The translations under genes and the position numbers were made by a program. 64,000 nt of DNA from Heterobasidion occidentale (lineage: Eukaryota > Basidiomycota > Agaricomycetes > Russulales > Bondarzewiaceae): assembly GCA_039111635.1 (NCBI GenBank), contig JBCAQO010000006.1, forward strand, positions 2,356,001-2,420,000, read 5' to 3'. The notes beneath the pieces are model-generated. The model searched no databases. It worked only from the letters and a program-made list of their open reading frames with translations, and had not been told where the DNA came from. This document shows positions 34,099 through 45,287 of the stretch, in pieces; the stretch's first letter is position 1, and each line of letters begins with the position of its first letter.

Positions 34099-34707
34099 CT
34101 ACAGGTCCTTATCCCCCTTCGCCTTGAGGTCAGAAAGATCTACCTGCCCACCGACGGGAATAAGGAACGGTGAGGCCGTATCAAAAGATCTGTCACAGCG
34201 ACAGTCAATGAGCCGTTCCCTCCGACTCCAAACAAGGGCCTGCGGATGTGAACTCACTGTGGATAGCGGTATCGATGAATCGGGGGTCGCTTCGCGTCAT
34301 CTATGAGGAGCTTGGCTTCGGAGGCATCGTGAGATATCGCAAGGTGGTGGTTGTTTATCCTCTCCCACAGTTCCCTCGGAGTCTGGTAGTATTCGATGTA
34401 CCGCGTGATGTAGTTCTCTTCTCCAGGAGCCGGTGCGTATTTGTAGAAGGCTACCGTAGCAAGTCCAGCAGCGACGGTGTACGCCCAGCCTCTTGAGGTG
34501 AACCCTTGAAAAGACCATCAGCCCGGAGAGACTTTGTAACAGACAAATCGGACGAGACGGACCTTCCTTCGGGTATTGCGCTGAGTCCTGATGATGGTCA
34601 TCGTGGTGATGCTCGTCGTGAGCGCTCGAGGATGCTATCCCACGCTGCAGATACGTAGACGCGGGTTTAGCACGAGTAACCGCGAGGGCTGCTCTTGAGA
34701 GAGACAT
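34099..34707 (-). CDS. Mitochondrial complex I accessory subunit (17.8 kDa type)
   Basis: Supernumerary subunit of NADH:ubiquinone oxidoreductase in the inner membrane, matching the fungal 17.8 kDa subunit by pattern. ATG 34705-34707 starts MSLSRAALAVTRAKPASTYL, a mitochondrial presequence, followed by a His/Asp-rich stretch HDEHHHDDHHQDSAQYPKEG. After an intron comes a single membrane helix (WAYTVAAGLATVAFYKYAPA) and the conserved part ITRYIEYYQTPRELWERIN and RPPIHRYRYPQ. A second intron splits the Gln codon, and the last exon gives SFDTASPFLIPVGGQVDLS and KAKGDKDL with TAG at 34099-34101. About 160 residues, three exons. Confidence 0.82.
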
Positions 34708-35058
34708 GGTGGTGAATCGTGTAGACGGTGTGTTGACACCGACCTGCTCTCGTATTGGCTATCTGTTTATTCGACCCTAGATTTGGGTTTGCTGCTATCA
34801 ACAAGTCACAACTACGTCACTACAAATCATTATCGTGACTCGTTCATCGAGGCTGATCATCGTCTTGATTTCACGGGAACTCTGCTTTCATCGCTTCACG
34901 CAGCCCAATCTAACTCTATCATTTTTTAATCACTCGTACAGCACCTAATATTGTCTTTATTTTGGGACATCGACATTCTATCGCTGGCGACAGACCTATA
35001 AAGCCTAGGCATCAAGTCAGTTCTTACAACATCTAGGACAACCAGCCAACGAAGTATC
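34708..35058. other. Divergent promoter region
   Basis: Between the complex I subunit gene (minus) and the coiled-coil protein gene (plus). AT-rich with no clear TATA box. Nothing else seen. Confidence 0.35.
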
Positions 35059-35568
35059 ATGACCGGCCCACTTCTCCGCTTCGACTTTCCTTCGTCTCCT
35101 CTTCTTTCGTCCTCTTCTTCGGAAACAGTCTTCAGCTCCGCCGTACTGAACCGCATACCCGCATTACCCCTCCCGCACTCGGCCGCACTCGGGTCGACGA
35201 CATCTCTCTCTACTGCGTTGACTGAATTTTCCTTGCGTACGCCTATGCATCTAGTCCGTGCGGTGCCCCACATCACCATCACCAGACCAGTATCCGACCG
35301 ATGGGAGGATAAACCACTACCTCCGTTGCCTTCCCCCTCGCCCGCTCCACCAGGTATACCATTCAACCTTGTCATGTCTGTCCTCGACTTCCTGGAGCGG
35401 AACGACCGCGACATGGCTAGTGAACTGCAACGCGTGCGAAGGAACATCCAGGAGGCGGAGCGGGAAATCTCGGAGTGGAAGCAAGAGCGGCGCCTGCGCG
35501 ACGCCGAAATTGCCGATCGACAGCGAGGGTGTGGTGGCCGTAGTAGCGGAAGCTCGGCAGGCCATTGA
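35059..35568 (+). CDS. Hypothetical protein with C-terminal coiled coil
   Basis: Single-exon, 169-residue open frame beginning MTGPLLRFDFPSSPLLSSSS. The N-terminal half is Ser/Pro-rich and disordered, with a proline stretch (KPLPPLPSPSPAPPG). The part from FNLVMSVLDFLERND to REISEWKQERRLRDAEIADR has heptad-like spacing of Leu/Ile/Val with many charged residues, so a coiled coil is likely. It ends GRSSGSSAGH, stop at 35566-35568. Codon usage and GC content match genuine genes nearby, and flanks are AT-richer. The family is not recognised. Confidence 0.55.
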   Translation: MTGPLLRFDFPSSPLLSSSSSETVFSSAVLNRIPALPLPHSAALGSTTSLSTALTEFSLRTPMHLVRAVPHITITRPVSDRWEDKPLPPLPSPSPAPPGIPFNLVMSVLDFLERNDRDMASELQRVRRNIQEAEREISEWKQERRLRDAEIADRQRGCGGRSSGSSAGH

Positions 35569-37937
35569 TATCGAGTTTGTATGGAGCTGTGTGGGGCTGT
35601 CGTTGTATTTTCTGGTTCGGTTCAAGCCAATGTATCTCGGGCGTTGAAAGGCTGAAGCTGAAGCCTGTAATCTGCAGATGTGGATCGATTTTATTCTATC
35701 TTTATTCTCTAGACATTAGACGCATCCTTCGAGCTTGCGATGCACCAAGTCCGCCCGTATAGGGCCGTATACCGTATACATGCACGACATAGATTTCTGC
35801 ATCGTGTTGCTGTTGGTCAAGCCTGTGCAGAAGCATCGATCTCTTCGTGCCATCGACCGTCATGATGCCCTCTTCGGTTGATTGAATCTCTAACATGTCA
35901 ACGTACTTCAATGCATGAGCCCAACGTAAGCTGGGCTATATCTTAGACCCTTGACTGACCATCGCTGAAGCGCTGATGAGTGATACTTCACAGGATATTT
36001 GCTGCCATCATGTGCATCGCACACAGGCTGAGATTCTAGGTCCTGCGTACCGTGCATCTTGGCCCATGTATCGCTCTCAATACGGATCTTTTGAGGATGT
36101 CGGTCATCCAGTGTAAAACTCCTTGAAACCTGATCATGAAGGCACTCGTGATTGATCAATCAGTGCTACAGTGCACTGTGCCCACGACATTGTTGACGGG
36201 ATCAATGCATAGGCCGCACGTGCAGCGATCTGGACATAAATCACGGCCTTTCTGTTGCATGACAAGTCGAAGGAAACACAATCCCACCGTCCCAAAACCC
36301 GCTTGCCTCAGCCGTCTCAAAACAATGCAAATTTCCAGCGATGTGCCTGCCATAATCGAAGGCGCTCTCTATGAGCATTCGGATTAATCATAGATACTGA
36401 TATTCTGTCTAGGAGTAGCTCTATCGGCCCTATAGGTCTTCTTCAATGATCACCCCACAATCACCGCAACGGACGTCGATCCTCCTTTTATAGGATTCAT
36501 TCAATGTCATTCTACAATTGTTCAATCCTCCTTCACCGACGCACATTTAGTCACAGATCATCAAGGACGACCCTGACGACTAGAGACTTTCGATCTGGTT
36601 CCTCGCGAGCACTTCTTCGTTGTACGCCGACATTCTCCCTCTTCGTTCCTACTCTGAGTTGCTCCTTGTCCTAGGGCAGTTTCATGGCGCTTGCGAAATC
36701 TGATCGTCAACCCATATCCGCATGGTTCATGGCTGCTAGGTATAAACCTTGTACCGCAAATGGCAGCGGAATCGATCCGCTAAAGCATGACATTTCATCT
36801 AGCTCTGGTAAATCTTAGGACCAACGCGGTTTTCCGAGGAATGTTCGCGCTGAGCCCCCACATTTCACTGATCCTGTTCACCGTCTTCATATGTAAGCCT
36901 TGTTCCTGCATAGACTTGATTGGAACCGACTCACTATTTATAGCCCTGTGATTAAAGCATAACCGCCGTCTCAGAAAAGCTGACTCCATTACCTTCGAGA
37001 TCAATCAAGTGCTTTCGGTCGCCGTCGTCCTGACTTTCGCCTGCCTCTTCCGAACGGCTCCTGGCATGTACATCTTTTGGGACACCCGATATTGCCGCGC
37101 GCCTCGCTTTGTATGGCTACTCGATTGTCTCTCCACCGGGGCACTCCGTTCCTAGTTGTCAAATTCTACAAAGCTATCGTCTTTGGTGGCGCTTCACCTA
37201 CGGAGGCAGTATGATGTGCTGTCTGCCCCGAGAATATCGATGACCATAACTAGGCAAACCACAGATCCCTCGAGTGATTGTAAAACTGGGGTGACATCGC
37301 TCTCGGAGAAGAGCGCACTTACGTTTGCAGAAATACCAATACCGCCACGGCCGTTGTGAACAGCACCTTGCCGTATTTTGTTGACTCTCTTGGTAAGGCT
37401 GCAGCAAATAGGTGTGTCTGGCTTCAAAGCTCCATCCCGAGGTCCGTTCAGTCACTTGGCATCTGCATGTCTCATTTCCGAACTAGCTTCGGATGAGAAT
37501 ATGAGATCCTATTGGTCAGGCTCTGTATTTGTCTTTGATCTTTGAGTGTTCGTTCAAGTGGAAAGGCACATCATGCACTCTGGAGCCTCTCAGAGCCCGC
37601 AGATCCTATGAACCGGCGTCGACTACAACACCTGCCATATCAGGACTCTGCTACAAATTCGCCGTCAACATGGCTGAATAATCGAGATAATCGGGATTCC
37701 TGCTATTCGCTACTTTTAGTCCCCGCTAACAAGTGTTCGAGATCTCTTCTAGAACGAAACGCTCTCCTAGACCAAACCCTTTGCGCCCATGAGTTCCCGG
37801 TATGGCAGACGCCAAATCAGTTGGACAGGATGACGTCAGACTATATCCCGCGTGTCTGAGCTGGTCCTCAGATCGCCCATCCTGCCCCTCCCCCAACGAC
37901 GCTCATCTGTTACGAGAAACAACGACCATTGTCCACC
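35569..37937. other. Gene-poor region with a membrane-protein remnant
   Basis: About 2.4 kb with no intact gene. Open frames are short, overlap on both strands and lack motifs. The one coding-like patch is at 36787-37214 and is listed separately. No terminal inverted repeats or transposase motifs seen. Confidence 0.4.
36787..37214 (+). pseudogene. Remnant of a small membrane protein gene
   Basis: Consecutive pieces look like former coding sequence with hydrophobic segments: GMFALSPHISLILFTVFI, then after an interruption QVLSVAVVLTFACLFRTAPG with MYIFWDTRYCRAPRFVWLLD, then PFLVVKFYKAIVFGGASPTE ending at TGA 37212-37214. The first junction (around 36891-36957) cannot be joined in frame with GT-AG borders that I can find, and the second needs a one-base shift near 37140. 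Family not recognised. An unconventional splice pattern in a living gene is the alternative. Confidence 0.3.
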
Positions 37938-38478
37938 ATGTGTGCGTGGTTAGGTATCCTCCTCAATCCACTCTGCTGATTTGGGATCACAGCTACCGCC
38001 GTGAAAGGGACTGCCACGAATGAAAGAATTCGTTCCAGACGTCAGAGTTCCCTCGACGAGAGCACCGTTCAATATCTCGAGAAGCGTCTGGAACAGCGCC
38101 CTGATAAGCAAGAGCTTCAGGGTCGTAACATCCTGAAAGGTCCGCTTCTTCCGTAACCTACTTCCATGTCACTTCGAGATGAAGACCGATATGTGATGGC
38201 GCAACAGAAGACAACGTCGCGCCGGCGTTGCAAGCTGCGAAGGAACGGCTACAGCGATCGCAGCTCGAGGTAGGTCCATGGACGCACAAATGTGCACGGG
38301 AGCGAGCGACTGATCCGTGTGGATCAGGATAAACTAGATCACGCGCTCCAGCAGAGACCCAAGCCTGAGGAGCTAGTGAAGGAAGGCATCTTGAAAGGTG
38401 CGAACATACCGACATTCAGCGTCTCGCACTCAAATGTAGATTTGACATCTGTTAGAGGATGAAGCACCCGGAGTATGA
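37938..38478 (+). CDS. Small RPEL-repeat protein (101 residues)
   Basis: RPEL motifs bind monomeric actin in animal MRTF/Phactr proteins; the role of small fungal RPEL proteins is not established. Five exons: 37938-37941, 37993-38139, 38208-38269, 38328-38397 and 38456-38478. They join in frame from MSTAVKGTATNERIRSRRQS to LKEDEAPGV (TGA 38476-38478). Two RPEL-type motifs are seen: LEKRLEQRPDKQELQGRNIL and LDHALQQRPKPEELVKEGIL, with a third weaker helix (LQAAKERLQRSQLE) between them. The first exon holds only four coding bases (ATGT), which is why the gene is easy to miss. Each RPEL motif ends at an intron in the same phase (LK followed by E-D), indicating internal exon duplication. Confidence 0.8.
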
Positions 38479-38719
38479 ATCAACTCCACTGCAGGGTGAA
38501 TTCGATCCGGCGTCTCCATTAAGGCCTGTTCGCTGTACGAGTACGTACTTCTACTGGTATGTATTTAGACAATCTGCTTGTACAGAATGAGATGGGATGA
38601 TAAAATAAATGAATGCTCAATGGTCGAGAACGTACGCGTCATAAACAGGCCCGAGAAAGATATCAGGACCATAAGTAAGGAGAGATAACCACGGACATCG
38701 TCCACAGCAGATACCGAAA

Positions 38720-39388
38720 TCAATCCAAGTCTTTCCGTATCCGGTTTCTCATCTCCTGTGCCGCCCTTCTCGCACCAGCACCACCCGCCCAGCCTCTTGC
38801 CCGTAGCCAGCCGACCAATCTAGGAGTCAAGGCCGCGGTCAAGCCCACTCGGACCGGCAGGAAGAGGGTCTTGTGCACGGTGTAAGCCAGGACGAGCATT
38901 GCATACAGCCCCTCGTTCCCGCCGGCACTGGTCTGCGCTGCAACGGCATCCAGCTCCTCCCTCCCCGGCTCTGGAGGGCGCGAGGACACAAAACCAAGCA
39001 CCCACTCCTTGGCAGAAGCAGCGACCGCGGATACGTATTCTGCACCGAGCAGGTTGACGCCGGCAAAGGCGACACTGAAGTCGGCGACGGAGATTACGAT
39101 GTACATTCCGAGGGCATACCACCCGTACGATTTGATGAGCACTCGGAGACGCTGTGAGAGGGAGGTGCTGGCATCTGCTTGGGTCTCGTCGGGTGATGGG
39201 GAAGGCGGTGGCGATGAGGAGAGGCGTGCTGGTGTGTGGTGAAACAGACGGCTTGAGGATGAGCGAGGTACGCGGGTGAGTATACGAGAGTCTGCCAAGG
39301 CGAAGCGCGAGGTGGGGAGAAGGGGCTGGGAGACGCGGGGCAAAAGAGTGCGCAAGATTGGAACGCGAGGAAATATTCGACCGAGCAT
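38720..39388 (-). CDS. Mitochondrial DUF1279-domain membrane protein (FAM210-like)
   Basis: Single-exon protein of about 222 residues. The ATG at 39386-39388 begins MLGRIFPRVPILRTLLPRVS, an Arg-rich amphipathic mitochondrial presequence. The upstream in-frame extension to 39613 reads through non-coding-like sequence and was not used. The DUF1279 core is LRVLIKSYGWYALGMYIVIS followed by ADFSVAFAGVNLLG, then a linker with GFVSSRPPEPG, and a second membrane segment (LYAMLVLAYTVHKTLFLPVR) with VGLTAALTPRLVGWLRARGW. Ends RNRIRKDLD at 38720. FAM210 relatives act in mitochondrial translation and inner-membrane function; that role is by family only. Confidence 0.82.
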   Translation of the reverse strand: MLGRIFPRVPILRTLLPRVSQPLLPTSRFALADSRILTRVPRSSSSRLFHHTPARLSSSPPPSPSPDETQADASTSLSQRLRVLIKSYGWYALGMYIVISVADFSVAFAGVNLLGAEYVSAVAASAKEWVLGFVSSRPPEPGREELDAVAAQTSAGGNEGLYAMLVLAYTVHKTLFLPVRVGLTAALTPRLVGWLRARGWAGGAGARRAAQEMRNRIRKDLD

Positions 39389-39766
39389 GTTGAAGAGCGA
39401 GGGCTGCAGCAACGCTGAGGATGATTTTGTTCGTTTTTTTGGAGCTGAGGTGTCTTTCCGGCACGAACGTCGGCGCTGGACGGCGTGACTTTCCCACGTG
39501 ATGACGCGCTGTTTCCTAAGATGGAGAGCAGCTTCAAATTTTTGAGCTGGATCGATCACTCGAGCTGCCCGGAGGAATTCATCCTCTCCCCCATCCCCTC
39601 TCTCTCTCCCCACCTACGTTACATGCATCCAGCGGTTGCCCTCTGCGGCGTATCTGGTCCTCCTCCCCGTCGATAGCATCCTTTTCGACACAAAAATCAG
39701 TCCTCAGACGATCAAAAACTCCCACTCGCCGTTCGAACACGTTCCCACCATCCGTTTACGTGACAT
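39389..39766. other. Divergent promoter region of DUF1279 gene and SPE2
   Basis: Contains a CT-rich tract at about 39590-39615 (CCTCTCCCCCATCCCCTCTC), common near fungal transcription starts, upstream of SPE2. No gene here. Confidence 0.4.
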
Positions 39767-41415
39767 ATGGCAGACAATGTTGACGTCTCCGCCACTTCTC
39801 CTTTCGAAGGACCCGAAAAGCTTCTAGAGATCTGGTTTGCTCCCAGCCCGGCTGATGTGCCGGATGCATCTATCGCCACTAACGGCAAGTTCGGCCTGAG
39901 GAAGGTCCCCAGGGATGTCTGGGAGGACATGCTTGCCATCGTTAAATGTCAAGTGCTGAGCGTGATAGAAGGATCGGAAATGGATGCCTATCTGCTGAGG
40001 TGAGTATCGAATGATCACCCAATGTTCGATGAATGTTGCGGCCAGGACCCCGTGTCAATGCGCACATGGCCTCTTTCCTCAGAGTCCAGTTTCTGGTAAT
40101 GGATCGTGACGGCGTCGCCTGACATGCTTCCGTCAATCTCACGAGGGGGAAGCGGCCAAAGGCATCTCGCCCCTCACTCGCACTCAACGCGCTTTCCGTC
40201 AGCTTTGTTCTTCTTGCCGAACACATACATATGCCTTGTCAGACTCAGGGCAGAGTTCACATCGACCCCTTCGCTTCATGATAAACCACTTCTTCATGAT
40301 CCGTTATCACATCGAGTTCCCCTCGCTGACATCTCCCATGCAGTGAATCCTCCTTTTTCGTCTCACCACACCGTCTCATCTTGAAGACGTGTGGAACTAC
40401 CCTGAATTTGCTTGGATTGCCGCGTATCCTAGATATCGCGCGCGAACATGCCTCTCTTCCATCCGTCTATCGTTGCTTCTACTCCCGCAAATCATACTTC
40501 TTCCCTGAGCGCCAAAAGGGCCCTCACCGAGAGTGGAAAAACGAGGTCCAGTACCTGGATGGAATATTCGAAAATGGAGCCGCTTATACGGTTGGCAAAG
40601 TGAACGGCGATCACTGGCTCCTCTACATCACGAACCCTTCCAGTGATGCTTCAAACTCTCCCGTCGCATGTGCAACCGCCCTTCCTGACGCCTCTGACGC
40701 CTCGGGGAGCCCTGAAAAAATACTACCCGCACCCGCCGACCCACCAAAAGTCCCCCAGCGCACGGATTATACCATTGAAATCCTTATGACCCGACTGTCT
40801 CCAAATGCTACGCAATCTTTCATCTTTGGGCCTGACGCGGACGAGTCAGGGGAGTCGCCGTCCTCGCGTGCACAAACACTTTCGTCTGCAATCGGAATTT
40901 CTGATCTGTTCCCTCCTCATCTGACTACTCTGGATGCTTTCGCATTTTCGCCCTGTGGCTACTCCTCTAACGCTTTGTTAAAATGGGGCAATGCAGCGGA
41001 GGATAGAGAAGCCCCCGGGGCGGGCACGGATGAGGAGGGCGGCGAAGGGTACTACACCATTCACGTCACGCCCGAAGAAGGCTGGTCCTACGCCAGCTTC
41101 GAATGTAATGTGCCCCTCGCAAGCCGTCAGGCACCACAACCACAAAGCATTCCCGACATCAGGACGCTCGTTCGGCGCGTCGTGGACATATTCCAGCCAG
41201 GGCGCCTCTCGCTCACGCTTTTCATTTCGAGCGAGGGGAACAGCGAGGCCGAGGAAGAGAGAGGGGAGTCTGCCGTCGAGACCGCTCAGCGCGCATTCAG
41301 AGCCGCGCTGACGTCGTCCGCCGCCGCGGGGGGCGCGTACAAGAGGACGGACAAGATCAATTATGAGTTCGGAGGGTACGACCTCGCGTTCGCGAGCTTC
41401 GAGTTGTGCGCGTAA
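39767..41415 (+). CDS. SPE2: S-adenosylmethionine decarboxylase proenzyme
   Basis: Makes decarboxylated SAM, the aminopropyl donor for spermidine and spermine. The proenzyme cleaves itself to create a pyruvoyl cofactor. Start MADNVDVSATSPFEGPEKLL has the conserved FEGPEK-LEIWF. The cleavage site is Ser-Glu-Ser-Ser at residues 78-81 (cleavage expected before Ser80), followed by FFVSPHRLILKTCGTT with the catalytic Cys region. Further conserved parts: SYFFPERQ, MTRLSP, DAFAFSPCGYSSNAL and VTPEEGWSYASFECN. Stop 41413-41415, about 435 residues. One intron of 344 nt (40000-40343) splits codon 78 just before the cleavage site and is far longer than the usual 50-65 nt. An Ala/Pro/Glu-rich insert (TALPDASDASGSPEK) sits mid-protein. 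Confidence 0.95.
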
Positions 41416-43845
41416 TCTCGGGGAGACGCCTCCAGCAATGTGGCGCGCTGACCGGTTGGCCGGTTGCGTTACGTAGAAGGGTTCCAAGCATGCGTCTGTA
41501 TACTGTGGTGCGACTATGGCGCGGTGTGGAGCGTCAAATCCCGCCCGTCACTTCTTTTGATAATGGACTGTTCTCGCGTCGCGTGGCTAGAAGGTGTGGG
41601 AGAATAGAGGTCTCGGAAATGCACGGTAGTATTTACGAGCTTGTGTCTATTTTGTATTGCTTCCCTGTCGTGGACTATCGCTGATATGATGCGCTCAAAT
41701 GGCAAGTCAATGCCTTGCGCCCGAATTTTCCAGAGCATGTGTGGAGCTTCGAAGGTTTGCACATTCGTACATTATGCGTGGTCCAGCGACCTTGTGTCCT
41801 AGCTGTAACTTGAAATGGGACTCACATCAACATACCAAACACCCCCGAAGAGGAAATAGGACAGTCGGTCACGATGCTAATGGTAAATGTGGAAGCATAT
41901 GAGAATCCGGAGGAATCGCGTGCTGCTTCCGTCGGCATGGCCATCGCATGAACGCCGCTGTACGTCGTACGTGGTTCCGCACTGGATAAGTAACGAGCAG
42001 ACTCGGACTGATGTATGTGTGTACGTACAAAGCGCGCTGCACCGACTGAATTCAGCTGCAGGCACCGTGGCGGCAATCCGCGGTGGATGATATCGGTGAT
42101 TAAGCTACTGCAATGACGCAGTCCGCGGGGAATAGCGGGCGCGTCCCAGTTTATTGACGGCACTAGTTACCTAAATCACTCTTTGAAACTGAAGGCTTCA
42201 GGTGCGAGTGGATGGTTCCTGTCACCGGCAAGACCCGTAAATGAGAAAGTCAAAACATTCGAGGGAGTTGAGATTTGTTGAGATATCGCGAAACTGCCAT
42301 CACAGATCCATCCTGAGGGATTCAGGGCGGTTTGAAAACATAGGGGTTTGACCGAGCGGAAAGCCGCTGGTTTGCATTCAGGGCAGCTCGGGTACCATTG
42401 ATCGAGGACTGTCTTTCCGGAACGAGATCAGGAGGCATATGAAGAACGATGAAATCGTATGGCGGTATGCCGTTGATCTTCTTGTGTTTGTCTCTAGAAA
42501 ATTGACGGTAAGAAGCTACTGGCTTGGGGAAGAGGGTTCTAACCTGAGCAGTCTAGCCGCAGAAGACTCGAGAAGCCACAGTAGCTCCGAAGACACGCGG
42601 AACGGTTGAAATCCGCCGACGCCCTGACCCATCAAGATGCAGCGTAGACGTGGTGTTAGAGTGAGGTGAATGTTTACACACTATCCCCCCTTACAATCAA
42701 CGAGGCTCGTGAAAGTGGGTGAAAGTAGATCGGGGGACAGGACACCGCCACCAATTAACGGACCACGGACAATATCGCAAAGGCTTTGTTCCTGATTCGT
42801 CCATTGAGCAACATTGGACAATTTAGTTGGAGAGCATGCATACACACGGAAATGAGTGTTTTTGAAATCAGTGGGATATGACGATCTAACCGAATTTGTG
42901 GGAGCAATAATCTTTGTCCTCTCGGGTTGAAGTATTTTTTTTATTGCTGTTGCTGACGCTTACTGAATGGAGAAACCCTGCTTATGGTGGTATCGGTAGG
43001 GGATGGGTGGTGCCGTTGCCTGAACACATGAACCGCAGTGAACATACAAAATAGAATTGGCTGACACCACACCTTCTCTGTCAGCGGAAGTTACCATCCA
43101 CATTGCCGGCCAAGACTTGGTGTGCATATGTCCGGATACTGGAGTCGAGTGTCCCTATGACATGATAGCCATGGTTTGCGGCAAACATAAGGAGATCGTC
43201 GATAAACGTAGAGTTCGAGTTGAGCTTCGAGATTCTAGATTGCTGAGACCTCTTGGTCAATCTAAAAACCCACGCCACAAGCGCCGCAACCGCTGACCGC
43301 GCCCAATATAGAAATTTACACACGTTCGCGCGCTCTCCGCGAAATGGAAATGCTGCATTGTCCCATCGCATTTAATGTAGACTCGTATGTCTGGGCCATG
43401 CTCTGATATGCTTCTGGACAACTCTCAGGCTCGAGCGAGCCGCCCGCAATCCTCGGAACGTCTCAGTGCGACACAAGCATCACCACATCATCAGTCTTGG
43501 TCATTGAGTCACACCCATGGCTGTCCTTTTCAGAGACTGCTTCTCTAGGCCTTCGACTTCCCCTCATACTGCGACCTTACTTCTCTCCTTCGATTCCCTT
43601 CTGGGTGCGAGCAGGGACTCGTTCCTGATGATTTGCCCGCCAACTCACTCTTGCGGAATCTTCCGACTCGCGGTTCCAATCAAACATTTGTATCGTAAAG
43701 GAGAAAACGCTACCACCATCATGTTGCAGTTCCTCGTTACGGATCGGGCTATGATGCCCACTCACCTGCGACGCATTATCGGCGTCTCACATATATAAAA
43801 AGTGAGTCCAGATAGTGCTCCACACTCCACCAACAAAGTCTCACC
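41416..43845. other. Long intergenic region
   Basis: 2.4 kb with no supportable gene. Open frames at 41406-41684, 41822-42163 and 43057-43296 lack motifs, and several start from TTG. No tRNA, inverted repeat pair or transposase motif seen. Its AT-richer right half leads into the promoter of the second PP2C gene. Confidence 0.4.
43792..43799 (+). promoter_or_regulatory. TATA box of PP2C copy 2
   Basis: TATATAAA lies about 50 bp upstream of the ATG at 43846, followed by sequence of transcription-start character. Copy 1 has no equally clear TATA at this distance. Confidence 0.5.
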
Positions 43846-45287
43846 ATGCAACACCGAGTGGTGTCCCTGACTTCAGCTACCGCTGCAGATAACCGTCGCG
43901 CTCTCGATGAAGTTCGAGACTTCTCTACCACAGACATGGGTCGCGGGGGTCCCGAGAGATGGACCTATCGTATGCTATCGGAGACACACTTATCTAACGA
44001 GCTTCGAAGGCTAGCCAATCCATGCTCCAGAGAAGGCGTCGACGGTATCACATTCCAGCCGTGCCCTATTTTTGAACTCAGAAGCCAGGACCGCTCTCGC
44101 ATCGAACACTGGCCGATGCCAGGGGGCACATGGGTGTTCACTGCCATATTCGACGGTGAATACGCATACAAATGTCTGGGTGACATGCTGACGTCTCAAT
44201 AGGTCATGCTGGTCATTCAACAGTAGACCATACCGCGCAGACCATCCCAGCTATGGTCAAACACTCCCTAGACGCGTATCTACGCGCGTCCCCCAGGACC
44301 CCTCCTTCTCCGGATCGAATCTCCAGCATTCTGTCTGACGCCATCGTTCGGTTCGACCATTCGATCACTACGGAATTTTTGAACTTGTTCCCGGGTGGTC
44401 CGGCGGCTTTAGCGCGTATGAACGATGGGCAGATCCGACACATAATTGACGATCGGGCCACTGGCGGACGAAACACCACTTCTGCCATCCGCTGTCTCCA
44501 AGGGAGTACGGCATTGATCACTTTGACCGATCCGACCAAAAGCAATTTATGGGTAGCAAATTTAGGAGACTGCCAAGCAGGTACTTCGCACCGTTCTTTT
44601 TCGATCACGGTCTTAAATTAACGTTCTGCAGTTCTCGGTTCCCGAAACGCGCAAGGGCAGTGGCATGCTAGCTTCGCCACCACGCTTCATGATGGAGAAA
44701 ATCTTCATGAAATTCATCGCATTCGAAGCGAGCACCCTGGAGAACGAGAGTCCACCCTAGATAACAGAGTCATAGGATTTTTGGGCCCTACTCGTTGTAA
44801 GACTATCCTATGGAATGTACAGGACAATGACTGAAATGTATCCTCAGCTGTTGGTGATACATGGCTCAAGATACCTGCAATCTACTCTCAGCGGGTTCTT
44901 CTTGGGTTCCGCCAAGAGTGGACCGTGGAGAGACCAGAGCCCTTCATTTCTCGCATCATGACGCCACCGTACGTGTCCAGCACGCCTGACGTCTATCATT
45001 TGCCTCTACCGAGAGGTGCTCCTGGTCGACCGAGGGACCTGTTTCTCTTGATGTGTTCCGACGGCCTGGGAGATTTATACGATGATCGCTCGCGAGCGGA
45101 CACAATCAATCGATGGGTCAGGACTGTCGGACGGTCTCTAGATTCACGAGAGCAGGGCAACTTGTCCTTGGTCTTGTTGCGAGATGCTTTAGGTGGAGCG
45201 GATACTCGTTTGGTCTCGCAATATCTGACTGTGGAAATGGACGAGAAGTGGATGGATGATGTCACGGCGATTGTGCAACGATTCTAA
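43846..45287 (+). CDS. PP2C-type (PPM) Ser/Thr phosphatase-like protein, copy 2
   Basis: Paralogue of 20020-21461 with the same domain order and intron positions. Start MQHRVVSLTSATAADNRRAL; conserved parts are RMLSETHLSNELRRLANP, SQDRSRIEHW, FTAIFDGHAGHSTVDHTAQT, GSTALITLTDPTKSNLWVAN then LGDCQA, HPGERESTLDNRVIGF, TRAVGDTWLKIP, LFLLMCSDGLGDLYDDRS and WMDDVTAIVQRF (stop 45285-45287). As in copy 1, the first motif has QD in place of ED, the second is DGHAG and the last is DD rather than DN. Both share the odd insertion with FPGGPAALARMNDGQI (copy 1 FPGGLEEIATLSDKEI). About 400 residues. Substrate unknown. Confidence 0.85.

Noticed and set aside
39094..39613. Overlapping longer minus-strand frames and an upstream extension of the DUF1279 gene
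   Set aside because: The mitochondrial presequence and DUF1279 core start at ATG 39386-39388; the extension has no conserved sequence and covers the promoter.
43057..43296. 79-codon plus-strand open frame
   Set aside because: Starts from TTG, has no motif, and sits in AT-rich intergenic sequence.
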